Shown piece after piece: positions 18,509 to 27,630 of a stretch of 64,000 bases of DNA. A program made the translations under genes and the position numbers. The first letter of the stretch is position 1. Each line of letters opens with the position of its first letter. The DNA comes from RPQJ01 sp963732415 (GTDB taxonomy: Bacteria > Pseudomonadota > Gammaproteobacteria > Steroidobacterales > Steroidobacteraceae). The stretch is taken from assembly GCA_963732415.1 (NCBI GenBank), contig CAVSZK010000004.1, forward strand, positions 124,001 to 188,000. The letters run 5' to 3'. The notes under the pieces are model-generated. The model had not been told where the DNA came from. It saw nothing but the letters and a program-made list of their open reading frames with translations, and searched no databases.

Positions 18509-20695
18509 ATGAGCGACACCCGCAGCGCACTGATCCTGATGGCCGACGATGATCCGGCGCAGATCATGCTATCGGAGGCGGCGCTTGCCGGTGCGGGGTT
18601 CGTCGTGCACTCGGTCGGCGACGGCGCCGACGCGGTAGAGCAATTCGACACGGTGAAGCCCGACATGGTGATACTCGACGTCAACATGCCGAAGATGTCC
18701 GGCATCGACGCGTGCCGTGCGATCCGCGAAAAGGCCGGCGGCCGCGCGTTGCCAATCCTGATGCTCACTGGCCGCAATGACCTGCCGTCGATCAGCGACG
18801 CGTTCTCAGCCGGCGCCAGCGATTTTGCCCAGAAGGGCATCAATCCTCGCTTGCTGGTGGAACGAGTGCGCTTCCTGATCCGCGACCGCGACATGCAGGA
18901 AGAGTTGCGTACCAGTCGCTCGAAGTTGCTGCTCGCCCAGCGGATTGCGCGCGTCGGTCACTGGGAACTGGCGCTCGATGGCAGCACGCTGCACGTCTCG
19001 CCGATGGTGGGGGAGGTCCTCGAGGTCGACCCGGGTTCGCTCAGGAGTTTCGAGGACTTCGTCAGGATGACAGGCAAGTCCGACCAGTTCGCGCTGCGCC
19101 GGGCTTTCCTGGCCTGCGCCACCGGCGAGGGTCGCTGCAGTTTCGACCACGACCTGCGCACGTCGGCAGGAACTTCGGTCTGCGTGCATCTCGAGGCGGA
19201 ACTGGTGGGCCAGCCGGATCAGCCCCAGGACGGCATCGTCATAGTGACGCTGCAGGACCTGACCAGGCTGCGCCGCGCCGAGGAGGCCGTGCGCACGCTG
19301 TCCTACTCGGATTCCGCCACCGGGTTGCCGAACCGCGTACACCTGGCGGAGCAGGTCGCGGCCGCGCTGCAGGACAATGCGGGAATGCAGGCGACAGGCG
19401 TCGTGGCGTTCCGGATCCACAACCTCGACCACGTCGTGCAGGCGCGGGGGCTCGAGGCCGCCAGCGAACTGGTGGCGCGAGTCGCCGGGCGCCTCGAGGC
19501 CGAGCTTGCGACCATCAGTGATGGTGCAACCGTGCCCTGGCGTGCGTCGTCCGCCGCGGTCTGCCGCACCGCGGAGACCGAGCTCTCGATGCTGCTGCGC
19601 AGCCGGATTTCGGCCGACCACCTCGTACAGCTCGCGCGCTCCGTACTGCAGTCGCTGGCGAGCAGTCCCCCGGGAGGCGAGGAGGAATACCTGCCGGGCA
19701 TCAGCGCCGGCGTCGCGCTCGCCAGCGAAGGCGGCGTCGAAGCGGAGCAGTTGCTGCAGCAGGCACACGCCGCTGCCGAGCAGGCCACGGCACCCTGGAC
19801 CTTCGAGACTTTTTCGACGGCGCCGCAGGTGCGCTCCCGTCGGCGGCTGAAACTGGAGTCGGCGCTCCGCGGGGCCATCGAGCGAGGCGAGCTGACGCTC
19901 GCCTTCCAGCCGCGCATCGCGATCGAGGACTTCGAACTGATCGGTGTCGAGTGCCTCGCGCGCCTTAACCACCCGGAGCTAGGCGAGGTCGAGCCGTCCG
20001 AATTCATTCCGGTGGCCGAGAGCGCCGGGCTCATCGATGGTATCGGTCGCTGGGTGCTTAACGAGGCCTGTCGCCAGCTGGCGGTGTGGCGCAAGGAATT
20101 CGATCACGAGTTCTTCGTGTCCGTGAACCTGTCCGCGCACCAGCTCAGGGACCCGGCTCTCCCGCGCGCCGTTCGCGAGGCGCTGGCGGCCCATGGCCTG
20201 CCCAGCAATGCGCTCGAACTGGAAATCGCCGAGTCGGGGGTGGTCGAGTTCCCCGTGGAAACACGCGACATGCTCGACAAGCTGCGTGCCACTGGTGTGC
20301 GCGTCGCGCTGGATGATTTCGGCACCGTCTACTCTTCGTTCAGCCAGATCCGGCAGCTGAAGTTCGACAGCATGAAGCTGGACCGATCGCTGATGGCCGA
20401 CCTGTACACGGACCTCGGCGCACAGGGCGTCACGTCCGCCGTGATCTCGATGGCCCGCACCATGCGTGTGCGTTCGGTCGCGGTGGGAATCGAGGACGCC
20501 GACACGCTGGAGATGGTTCGCGCGCTTGGCTGCGACGAAGTGCAGGGGATGTACGTCTCGCCGCCGCTGGGACCGCAGGAGTTCCAGTCCTGGCTGGCAG
20601 GCGGCGGCGCAGAGGTGCTGGCACGCCAGGGCACGCTCGAAGTCATCGATGCGCTCGAAGCGGTCGAACGGCGGATGCGAGGGTCCGGCGGCTGA
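18509..20695 (+). CDS. Response regulator with PAS, degenerate GGDEF and degenerate EAL domains
   Basis: A 728-residue cytosolic protein. REC (about 8-125) has acidic D13-D14-D15, phospho-acceptor D57 and K109. A PAS-like segment spans about 140-255. The GGDEF-like domain (about 263-430) lacks the GGDEF signature; W-R-A-S-S stands in that region. The EAL-like domain (about 450-700) has E481-C-L for E-A-L, N540, E572, D602-D603 and K623, but the usual A-E-G-V-E reads A-V659-G-I-E, so the glutamate next to the catalytic site is lost and loop 6 reads D-F-G-T-V. It is probably an inactive c-di-GMP sensor or adaptor. It starts 12 bases after the kinase and so is likely its partner. Confidence 0.85.
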   Translation: MSDTRSALILMADDDPAQIMLSEAALAGAGFVVHSVGDGADAVEQFDTVKPDMVILDVNMPKMSGIDACRAIREKAGGRALPILMLTGRNDLPSISDAFSAGASDFAQKGINPRLLVERVRFLIRDRDMQEELRTSRSKLLLAQRIARVGHWELALDGSTLHVSPMVGEVLEVDPGSLRSFEDFVRMTGKSDQFALRRAFLACATGEGRCSFDHDLRTSAGTSVCVHLEAELVGQPDQPQDGIVIVTLQDLTRLRRAEEAVRTLSYSDSATGLPNRVHLAEQVAAALQDNAGMQATGVVAFRIHNLDHVVQARGLEAASELVARVAGRLEAELATISDGATVPWRASSAAVCRTAETELSMLLRSRISADHLVQLARSVLQSLASSPPGGEEEYLPGISAGVALASEGGVEAEQLLQQAHAAAEQATAPWTFETFSTAPQVRSRRRLKLESALRGAIERGELTLAFQPRIAIEDFELIGVECLARLNHPELGEVEPSEFIPVAESAGLIDGIGRWVLNEACRQLAVWRKEFDHEFFVSVNLSAHQLRDPALPRAVREALAAHGLPSNALELEIAESGVVEFPVETRDMLDKLRATGVRVALDDFGTVYSSFSQIRQLKFDSMKLDRSLMADLYTDLGAQGVTSAVISMARTMRVRSVAVGIEDADTLEMVRALGCDEVQGMYVSPPLGPQEFQSWLAGGGAEVLARQGTLEVIDALEAVERRMRGSGG

Positions 20696-20900
20696 CCTTC
20701 GCCTCTTTCAAGGGCAAAAACCTGACGACGCTGGCCGCTTCCTGCCGCCCTGCCTAAAGTACGAATTGCGCTGGTCGGGTCGCGCGCAATAATCAGCTGA
20801 CTATCGACGGCCACACCGCGTCGCGAGGCGGCGAGCTGGATTGTCGTTGTAAGGCCTCGTGAGGTCCGGTGACCGGCCGGCGGACACGAGGAGACCTGTC

Positions 20901-22208
20901 ATGAAGCCCGGAAATGCGGTTTTCTGCATCGCGGCAATCGCGACGGCGGGGCTGCTGCTGACGGCATGCAGTGGCGGTGGCGGTGGAAAGAAACCACCTG
21001 CCAACATGGCGCCGATCGCGTCCTTTACGGTTACACCGGACAGCGGCATATTGCCACTCGCCGTGTCGCTCGATGCGAATGCGTCGCATGACATGGACGG
21101 CACCATCGCCAGCTTCCAATGGGATTTCGGCGACGGCACGACGGCCACCGGCGCGATCGTCCAGCACGCGTACGTCGAGTCCGCGCGTTTCCAGGTGCGG
21201 CTATCGGTCACCGACGACGACGGCGCCGTCGGGAGTGCCGTCCGCGCCGTCATTTCGATGTCGCCGGTGGCGGCGGGGTCGTACTCTGTCACCGAGATCC
21301 CGAAACTGGCAGGCCCGTTCATCGAGCCGCGGTCCATCAACAACAAGGGGGAAGTGGTCGGCTATGTTGATGTCGACGCCAATGAGGTCGAACACGCCTT
21401 TCTGTACAGCGCTGGAGTGACCAGGGACCTCGGCGCGCTGGACGGCACCCGGAGCGGCGCGTGGGACGTGAACGATTCCACCGAAGTAACTGGAACCTAC
21501 GACAACGCACTGGGACAGGAGCGCTGTTTCCTGTATCGGAATGGAAGCATGCAGCCACTTGGGACGCTGGGCGGGTCTTTTTGTAATGCAAAGGCGATCA
21601 ATGCCGCAGGCACGGTGGTCGGCCAGTCGTCAAACCTGAACATGGACAACCTCTGCTTCATCTACTCCGGCGGACAGATGAGCACCATGCCCACGCTCGG
21701 CGGTCCGTACTGCGACGCCAATGCGATCAGCGACGAGGGGCACGTCGCCGGATTCTCGATCACCGCGACAGGTGAGTGGCACGCCTACGTGTTCCGGAAT
21801 GGCACGATGACCGACATCGGCGGCAGTATCGCGGGGAACAGCATACGCGTGGACGGAATCAACGACGACGACGACGTGGTGGGCATGTGGGTGTACGGCG
21901 GCTACGCCGGATACACAGGCTTCCTGTACCGCGCCGGAGTGATGGGGCCGCTGGCCGACGGGTATACAGAGCCGGTCGACATCAACAATGCCGGAGTCGT
22001 CGTCGGTTCCGCAGCCTTCGGCAACAATGGGCACGCCTTCATCTGGGACGCGACCAACGGACTGCAGGACCTCAACGACTTGATCGACCCCGGCCTGGGC
22101 CTGACGCTACAGGTGGTGCAGGGCATCAGCGACATCGGGCAGATCACGGGCCACGGCTATCGCGCCGACTTCACACCGGTGGCGATAGTGCTGACCCCCG
22201 TCTGGTGA
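20901..22208 (+). CDS. Lipoprotein with a PKD domain and HAF-type repeats
   Basis: A 435-residue exported protein. The signal ends in a lipobox L-L-T-A-C, making C23 the lipidated residue, followed by a Gly/Lys/Pro spacer. A PKD domain (about 38-125) has P-x-A-S-F-T-V, W-D-F-G-D-G-T and V-R-L-S-V-T-D-D-D-G. The rest is a run of about six repeats of the HAF/extracellular type, with H-A-F-L-Y, D-L-G-A-L, A-I-N-A-A-G-T-V-V-G-Q and similar. This is a beta-propeller-like surface protein of unknown ligand. GAGGAG lies seven bases before the ATG at 20901. Confidence 0.82.
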   Translation: MKPGNAVFCIAAIATAGLLLTACSGGGGGKKPPANMAPIASFTVTPDSGILPLAVSLDANASHDMDGTIASFQWDFGDGTTATGAIVQHAYVESARFQVRLSVTDDDGAVGSAVRAVISMSPVAAGSYSVTEIPKLAGPFIEPRSINNKGEVVGYVDVDANEVEHAFLYSAGVTRDLGALDGTRSGAWDVNDSTEVTGTYDNALGQERCFLYRNGSMQPLGTLGGSFCNAKAINAAGTVVGQSSNLNMDNLCFIYSGGQMSTMPTLGGPYCDANAISDEGHVAGFSITATGEWHAYVFRNGTMTDIGGSIAGNSIRVDGINDDDDVVGMWVYGGYAGYTGFLYRAGVMGPLADGYTEPVDINNAGVVVGSAAFGNNGHAFIWDATNGLQDLNDLIDPGLGLTLQVVQGISDIGQITGHGYRADFTPVAIVLTPVW

Positions 22209-22248
22209 CGGGCCGGGCGAGCCCTGTGAAGAGCTGGCTGCTCGCCTG

Positions 22249-23901
22249 CTAGATCTCGCCCCGCTTCGCGAACCGCGCGATATGGTCACCCGCGCGGAAC
22301 GCGAGCGCCTGGATGGTCATCGTGGGCTGTCCGCGGCCGCCGGTGACGAAGCTCGAACCGTCGCAGATGAACAGGTTCGGGATGTCGTGGGTGCGGTGGT
22401 AGCGATCGACGACCGAGCTCTTCGGGTCGTTGCCCATCCGGCAGGTGCCGAGCAGGTGAAAGCCGACGGTCGAGTCCTCGACCGGGCTCTTCCAGACCTC
22501 CTGCGCCCCGGCCGCCTGCAGCACTTCCGCGGCGCGGTCCTGCAGGAACCTGGCGTTCGCGAGGTCGTCGGGGTGGTCCTTGTAGGTCACTCGCATCGCG
22601 GGAAGTCCCCAGGCGTCCTTCAGTTCCGGGTCGAGATCGACGCGATTCGACGGGAGCGGCAGCGACGTGCCGTGGGTGGAGGAGATCATCGCGCGCGGCA
22701 GTTTCTCGATCAGCGACTTGAACTCGGCGCCCCACGCACGATCCGGCGGCGGCGCAAACAGCGACCAGACGATCGGGTTCGGCCCGATGCGGGCATCGAA
22801 ACCGCCACCGCCATAGAAGCCGCGTTTCGGGTCGGACTCGTAGAAGTCGTGCACGACTCGCGTCACCTGTACGCTCTTGTACTCGTTCAGTTCGTGCTCG
22901 AAGATCGCATTGGCCTCGGCGTAGGTGTTGAACATCAGGTTCCGGCCGACGAGGCCGCTGGAGTTCGCGAGCCCGTCCGGGTGGCGGCTGCTGGCCGACA
23001 TCAGCAGCAGGCGCGAGGTTTCGGCGCCGTTCGCGCTCACTACCACCGCGCGAGCTTTCTGGAAGCGCTCGCGCTTGTCCTTGTCGAAATACGCGACACC
23101 GGTGACCCGGTCGCGGGCATCGACTTCGATGCGGCTCACGTATGACTCGCTGCGCACCTCGCAGCGGCCGGTGGCTTCCGCCTCGGGAATCATCGTGTAG
23201 AGCGTCGAGGACTTCGCCCGCATCTCGCAGCCGAAGCCGATGCAGAACCCGCAGTGGGCACAGGCGGGCCGATCGCGATACGGCTCTGAGGCTATGGCCA
23301 TCGGCGCCGGGAACGGGTGCAGGCCCAGCTTGCGGGCGCCGCGCTCGAGCAGCACGCCTGAGGACTTCACCGGCAGCGGAGGCATCGGGTAGGGCTTCGT
23401 CCGCGGCGGATCGAACGGGCTGGCGCCGGCGAGTCCCGAAACGCCCACTTCCCACTCGACCTTGGTGTAGTAGGGCTCGAGCTCGGCGTAGTCGATCGGC
23501 CAGTCGGCGAAGCTCGTGCCATCGATGGAGCCGAGCAGGCTCTGCTCCTTGAAGTCGGATTCGTGGAACCGCCAGTAGTTGGCGGTGAAGTGCGTGCTGC
23601 TGCCGCCGACCAGGCGCGCGTAGACCGCTGCCGGAAATCCCTGCGCGACCTCGGCCTTCTCCGAAGCCGACTTGCGGAATGTCTGCGGGTTGGTCTGCGG
23701 GCTGTTAGTGATCCCGTTGTTGAACCAGTAGTCGAGTTCGTCGTGCTTGAAGTCCGCCGCCGTGTAGCGCGGGCCCTGTTCGAGCACCAGCACGGTGTTG
23801 CCGGCCTGCGAGAGTTCGCGGGCGATTACGCCACCCGCCGCGCCGGAACCCACGACGATGAAATCGACCGTCTCGTTCAGTCCAAATGTGCGCGTGCTCA
23901 C
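22249..23901 (-). CDS. GMC family oxidoreductase (gluconate/choline-dehydrogenase-like large subunit)
   Basis: A 550-residue flavoprotein. The FAD-binding Rossmann motif is V-V-G-S-G-A-A-G-G-V at the N-terminus; a G-G-S-S-T-H-F ADP-ribose site and a late L-G-T-C-R-M-G and D-G-S-S-F-V-T-G-G active-site pair are GMC hallmarks. The cysteine-rich C-A-H-C-G-F-C-I-G-F-G-C segment resembles the iron-sulfur-type cluster region of gluconate and fructose dehydrogenase large subunits. The GTG at 23901 overlaps the TGA of the small-subunit gene, so translation is coupled. No dedicated cytochrome c subunit is adjacent. It oxidises an alcohol or sugar, identity unknown. Confidence 0.88.
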   Translation of the reverse strand: MSTRTFGLNETVDFIVVGSGAAGGVIARELSQAGNTVLVLEQGPRYTAADFKHDELDYWFNNGITNSPQTNPQTFRKSASEKAEVAQGFPAAVYARLVGGSSTHFTANYWRFHESDFKEQSLLGSIDGTSFADWPIDYAELEPYYTKVEWEVGVSGLAGASPFDPPRTKPYPMPPLPVKSSGVLLERGARKLGLHPFPAPMAIASEPYRDRPACAHCGFCIGFGCEMRAKSSTLYTMIPEAEATGRCEVRSESYVSRIEVDARDRVTGVAYFDKDKRERFQKARAVVVSANGAETSRLLLMSASSRHPDGLANSSGLVGRNLMFNTYAEANAIFEHELNEYKSVQVTRVVHDFYESDPKRGFYGGGGFDARIGPNPIVWSLFAPPPDRAWGAEFKSLIEKLPRAMISSTHGTSLPLPSNRVDLDPELKDAWGLPAMRVTYKDHPDDLANARFLQDRAAEVLQAAGAQEVWKSPVEDSTVGFHLLGTCRMGNDPKSSVVDRYHRTHDIPNLFICDGSSFVTGGRGQPTMTIQALAFRAGDHIARFAKRGEI

Positions 23902-24512
23902 GACCGTGCTCCCTTCGGGTACGGCTCGAAGCCGGGGTAGTCCTTGTCGTAGTAGCCAAAGGGCGGCGACCACACGTGCCGGTCCACGAAGCCGACCATC
24001 TTCCAGCCGAGCTTGTTCTCGTTTCCTCCGTAAGACGGCAGCGCCAGCAGGCCGGCGACTGTGAGGAAGCGCACCGTGCCGAAGAACGGCGTCTTCTCGA
24101 CGGTCTTCAGGTAGGCGAGCTGTTCCGTCACGTCCAGGTCGGCGAACTGCCCCGATCCCGGGTGGCTGTCGGCGAACTGCTGCTGGAATGCCGCCAGGCC
24201 CGCGAGGAACTCCGGCGCATTCCGCGCAAAGATTCCGGCGTTCACGTGGTCTATGAAGTAGACCGCGCCGGCTTCCCGAGCGCCCGGGGTGTCGCCGCCA
24301 GGCACGATCTGCGCGGCGATCGCCTCGACGTCGCGGGCCTGCGCAGCAGTAAGCACCTTGAATTCGTGGTCGACCTTTCCGGCGGCTGCCTCGTGGGCGT
24401 GCTCCGCGGCGGCGGCGATGTCAGTCCACTGGACTCCGAGCCAGGCAGTGCCGATCACGCCCCCAGTCGCGCGCAGGAAATCCCTGCGCGACGTGTCATT
24501 ATTGTTCTTCAC
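23898..24512 (-). CDS. Gluconate 2-dehydrogenase subunit 3 family protein, Tat-exported
   Basis: A 204-residue protein with a twin-arginine signal, S-R-R-D-F-L-R-A-T, followed by a hydrophobic stretch (about 17-36). The mature part has the subunit-3 pattern V-E-A-I-A-A-Q-I-V-P-G-G-D-T-P-G-A and a C-terminal W-S-P-P-F-G-Y-Y. These small subunits carry the GMC large subunit across the membrane in folded form by hitch-hiking on Tat. Its TGA overlaps the GTG of the GMC gene, matching the usual gene order small then large. Confidence 0.9.
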   Translation of the reverse strand: MKNNNDTSRRDFLRATGGVIGTAWLGVQWTDIAAAAEHAHEAAAGKVDHEFKVLTAAQARDVEAIAAQIVPGGDTPGAREAGAVYFIDHVNAGIFARNAPEFLAGLAAFQQQFADSHPGSGQFADLDVTEQLAYLKTVEKTPFFGTVRFLTVAGLLALPSYGGNENKLGWKMVGFVDRHVWSPPFGYYDKDYPGFEPYPKGARS

Positions 24513-24641
24513 GCCGTCCCCCCGGAGTTCTTGGCAGACGGCGAGTATGGCTCAGCCTCGGGGCAGCACCAAAGGTTTTGAGAACCGGGCTGGCTCTGCG
24601 ACCATTCCGTTTCGAAACCCGCTTGTCTGGAGGTACCTGCA

Positions 24642-25136
24642 ATGAGGCGAGTCACCTGTATCGGGCTGCTGCTGGCCGTGGCGTTCATGCTGCCCGCGCA
24701 GGCCGCCGAGATCCTGCGCCGTCCACTCGGCAACTTTCCGATCGCGAGCAGCGTAGTGGTGCCGTCCGGTGCCGAAGTCGTATTCCTGAGCGGCACGCTC
24801 GCCGATCCCGTGAAGCCGGATGCCCCGGCCGGCAGCGCGGAGCGAATGGGCGACACCGAGGCGCAGGTGGCCAGCGTACTCGGCAAGCTCGAGAAGGAAC
24901 TCGCGGGCTCGGGTCTATCGATGTCCGACGTCGTGAAGATGAACGTCTTCCTGGTCGGCGACCCGGCCAAGGGCGGATCGATGGATTTCGAAGGGCTGAT
25001 GAAGGCTTATTCGCGGCACTTCGGTACGGCCACGCAGCCGAACCTGCCGGCGCGCACGACGGTGCAGGTGGTCGCGCTGCCGATGCCTGGCGCGCTCGTC
25101 GAAATCGAAGTCGTGGCCGCCAGGGCGGCCAGGTAA
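24642..25136 (+). CDS. Exported RidA family protein
   Basis: A 164-residue protein: a signal peptide (about 1-21, ending Q-A-A) plus a RidA/YjgF-like domain. Conserved features are V-V-F-L-S-G-T, the helix E-A-Q-V-A-S-V-L-G-K-L-E, M-S-D-V-V-K-M-N-V-F-L, and P-A-R138-T-T-V-Q-V, which holds the arginine that binds the imine/carboxylate substrate in RidA deaminases. RidA proteins are usually cytosolic and about 130 residues; the signal peptide marks this as a periplasmic paralogue, whose substrate is not known. It is divergent from the GMC pair. Confidence 0.85.
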   Translation: MRRVTCIGLLLAVAFMLPAQAAEILRRPLGNFPIASSVVVPSGAEVVFLSGTLADPVKPDAPAGSAERMGDTEAQVASVLGKLEKELAGSGLSMSDVVKMNVFLVGDPAKGGSMDFEGLMKAYSRHFGTATQPNLPARTTVQVVALPMPGALVEIEVVAARAAR

Positions 25137-25667
25137 CGACGATTCCGTGTAGAGGGATTCGAACGCGCCGATCCCCTGCCGGTGGTGGGCGCCCGACCCG
25201 TGGGCCGATGAGGCACCGACTGCGAGGTTGATTCCCCAGCAGCAGCGGGTGACCAGTTTCCAGTCAAGCATCGCGGAAGTCCTCGAATATCTGCAAGACG
25301 AACAGGAATCCGGTTGCGAGCAGCGTCGCGACACCGAATCCGATGACCATTGAAACCATTGGAGATTCTCCAGAAAAGCAGTCTGCATCGCAGGCACGAC
25401 ACGTGCCGACGACGGCCGGCCGGCGACGGACAGCTGGGGTAAACAAGGCAATGGACGGTGACGCACACGACTGCTCGTTGCGAAACCGACCGGGATTCAG
25501 GGGGCGGGCTTTCGGACCCGACTTAAGGACGATGCGGCGAAACCGCCGAACCGTCACTGCTGAACAGCGGCCGCAAGTATACGCGAATGCGTCGAAGCCG
25601 ACGGGATCACATCACATTTCGCTACTGGCTCGCGCTGCCGACTCGCCAGGCCCTGCTGGCCTCGCGC
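25137..25667. other. Convergent intergenic region between ridA-like and frmB
   Basis: About 530 bases between two converging units. It contains only the candidate 31-residue membrane ORF on the minus strand listed separately. I see no terminator with a T-tract, no tRNA and no repeats. Confidence 0.4.
25264..25359 (-). CDS. Possible 31-residue single-pass membrane protein
   Basis: A short frame from an ATG at 25359 preceded by a GGAGAA. It encodes a hydrophobic stretch (M-V-I-G-F-G-V-A-T-L-L-A-T-G-F-L-F-V) followed by I-F-E-D-F-R-D-A, an acidic, presumably cytosolic tail. This is the layout of regulatory small membrane proteins such as transporter or kinase subunits. There is no partner gene next to it. 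The evidence is composition and ribosome binding site only. Confidence 0.35.
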   Translation of the reverse strand: MVSMVIGFGVATLLATGFLFVLQIFEDFRDA

Positions 25668-26513
25668 TCAGCCCAGCGCGCGGGCGTGGTGTGCGATGTG
25701 GTCCGCTACGAAGCTCGCGATGAAGTAGTAGCTGTGGTCGTAGCCCGCGTGACGACGCAGCGTCAGCGGCTGCCCCGCTCCGGAGCAGGCCGATTGGAAC
25801 TGCTCCGGCAGCAATTGCGACTGCGCGAGGAACTTGTCGCCGAGCCCCTGGTCGACCAGGATGTTCTCGAAAGCCGGCTCGCCGCGATCTCGCATGAGCT
25901 GCGTGGCGTCGTATTGGGACCAGGCCACGCGATCCTCACCAAGATACCGAGGCAGTGCCTTCAGGCCCCAGGGGCACTGCGAGGGCGCACAGATCGGTGC
26001 AAAGGCGCTCACCGATCGGTAGACGCCGGGATTGCGCAGCGCCAGCACCAGTGCGCCATGACCGCCCATCGAATGGCCGAATATGCCGATGCGTCCTGCA
26101 TCGGCAGGGAAGTGCCCAAGCACCACCGCACGAAGCTCGTTCAGCACGTAGTCGTACATGCGGAAATGCCTCGACCACGGCGGCTGCGTGGCGTCCAGGT
26201 AGAAGCCGGCGCCGCTGCCGAATTCCCAGTCGTCGGCCTCGCCCGGGATGCCGGTATTGCGCGGACTGGTGTCGCAGGCAACGAGCATGATGCCGCGTTC
26301 TGCGGCGAATCGCTGTGCGCCGGCCTTGACCATGAAGGTTTCTTCGGTGCAGGTCAGCCCGGCCAGGTAGAACAGCACTGGCACGCTGCCGCGCGCCGCC
26401 TGCGGGGGCTGGTACACGGAGAAACGCATCGGCAGGCCGATGGCCTGCGACTCATGCCGGTAGAAACCCTGCAGGCCCTCGAAGCAGGGATGGACGGCCA
26501 GTGTCTCGATCAA
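25668..26513 (-). CDS. frmB: S-formylglutathione hydrolase
   Basis: A 281-residue alpha/beta-hydrolase of the esterase D family, catalysing S-formylglutathione to glutathione and formate, the second step of glutathione-dependent formaldehyde detoxification. It has the opening W/C-F-E-G-x-Q-x-x-Y-x-H family pattern, L-A-G-L-T-C-T-E-E-T-F, nucleophile in G-H-S-M-G-G-H-G and the late catalytic His in G-Y-D-H-S-Y-Y-F-I. The start is TTG at 26513, whose TTGA overlaps the frmA stop; it gives the usual length. Translational coupling to frmA is evident. Confidence 0.93.
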   Translation of the reverse strand: MIETLAVHPCFEGLQGFYRHESQAIGLPMRFSVYQPPQAARGSVPVLFYLAGLTCTEETFMVKAGAQRFAAERGIMLVACDTSPRNTGIPGEADDWEFGSGAGFYLDATQPPWSRHFRMYDYVLNELRAVVLGHFPADAGRIGIFGHSMGGHGALVLALRNPGVYRSVSAFAPICAPSQCPWGLKALPRYLGEDRVAWSQYDATQLMRDRGEPAFENILVDQGLGDKFLAQSQLLPEQFQSACSGAGQPLTLRRHAGYDHSYYFIASFVADHIAHHARALG

Positions 26514-27619
26514 TAGATCACCACGGTACGGATCGATTCGCCGCGCGCCATCAGGTCGAATCCCTCGTTTATGCGTTCGAGCGGAAGCACGTGCGTGATC
26601 AGGTCGTCGATGTTGATCTTCCGGTCCATGTACCAGTCGACGATCCGCGGCACGTCGGTGCGGCCGCGCGCACCGCCGAAGGCGCTGCCTTTCCAGACGC
26701 GTCCGGTCACCAGCTGGAACGGTCGCGTGCTGATCTCCTGGCCTGCCGCCGCCACCCCTATGATGATGCTCTGGCCCCAGCCTCGATGGCAGCATTCGAG
26801 CGCCTGCCGCATCACCTGCGTGTTGCCGATGCATTCGAAGCTGTAGTCGGCGCCGCCCCGGGTCAGCTCGACCAGGTGCGCCACGAGGTCGTCTTTCACT
26901 TCATTGGGATTCACGAAGTGCGTCATGCCGAACTTTCGTGCCAGCGGTTCGCGCGCGGGATTCACGTCCACGCCAACGATCATGTCGGCGCCGGCCATCT
27001 TCGCGCCCTGGATGACGTTCAAGCCGATGCCGCCGAGTCCGAACACCACGACGTTCGCTCCCGGCTCGACCTTCGCGGTGAAGATCACCGCGCCGATGCC
27101 CGTCGTGACGCCGCAGCCGATGTAGCAGACCTTGTCGAACGGCGCGTCCTCGCGAATCTTCGCCAGCGCGATCTCGGGCATTACCGTGTAGTTGGCAAAC
27201 GTCGAGCAGCCCATGTAGTGATGGATCGGCTTGCCGCGGTACGAAAACCGGCTGGTGCCATCCGGCATCAGTCCCTTGCCCTGCGTGCCGCGGATTGCCG
27301 TGCACAGGTTGGTCTTGTGCGACGTGCAGCTCTTGCACTCGCGGCACTCGGGTGTGTAAAGCGGGATGACGTGGTCGCCCGCCTTCAGCGACCTGACGCC
27401 GGTGCCGACCTCCACCACGATGCCCGCGCCTTCGTGGCCGAGGATCGAGGGGAACAGGCCCTCCGGGTCGGCTCCGGACAGCGTGTACTTGTCCGTGTGG
27501 CAGATGCCGGTGGCCTTGATTTCGACCAGCACTTCGCCGGCCTTCGGTCCCTGGAGTTGTACCGTGTCGATGACCAGCGGTTGTCCCGCTTCGAGTGCAA
27601 TGGCTGCCCTGACGTCCAT
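26510..27619 (-). CDS. frmA: S-(hydroxymethyl)glutathione dehydrogenase (class III alcohol dehydrogenase)
   Basis: A 369-residue zinc-dependent dehydrogenase that oxidises S-hydroxymethylglutathione (formaldehyde plus glutathione) to S-formylglutathione with NAD. Catalytic zinc ligands lie in I-C-H-T-D and G-H-E-G-A-G, the structural zinc loop is C-R-E-C-K-S-C-T-S-H-K-T-N-L-C, and the NAD fold has V-F-G-L-G-G-I-G-L-N-V. The length and the A-T-G-I-C-H-T-D-K-Y-T motif fit class III. It lies 11 bases after the catalase-like gene and overlaps frmB, so the formaldehyde module is co-transcribed with the haem proteins upstream. Confidence 0.95.
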   Translation of the reverse strand: MDVRAAIALEAGQPLVIDTVQLQGPKAGEVLVEIKATGICHTDKYTLSGADPEGLFPSILGHEGAGIVVEVGTGVRSLKAGDHVIPLYTPECRECKSCTSHKTNLCTAIRGTQGKGLMPDGTSRFSYRGKPIHHYMGCSTFANYTVMPEIALAKIREDAPFDKVCYIGCGVTTGIGAVIFTAKVEPGANVVVFGLGGIGLNVIQGAKMAGADMIVGVDVNPAREPLARKFGMTHFVNPNEVKDDLVAHLVELTRGGADYSFECIGNTQVMRQALECCHRGWGQSIIIGVAAAGQEISTRPFQLVTGRVWKGSAFGGARGRTDVPRIVDWYMDRKINIDDLITHVLPLERINEGFDLMARGESIRTVVIY

Positions 27620-27630
27620 CGATGACTACC

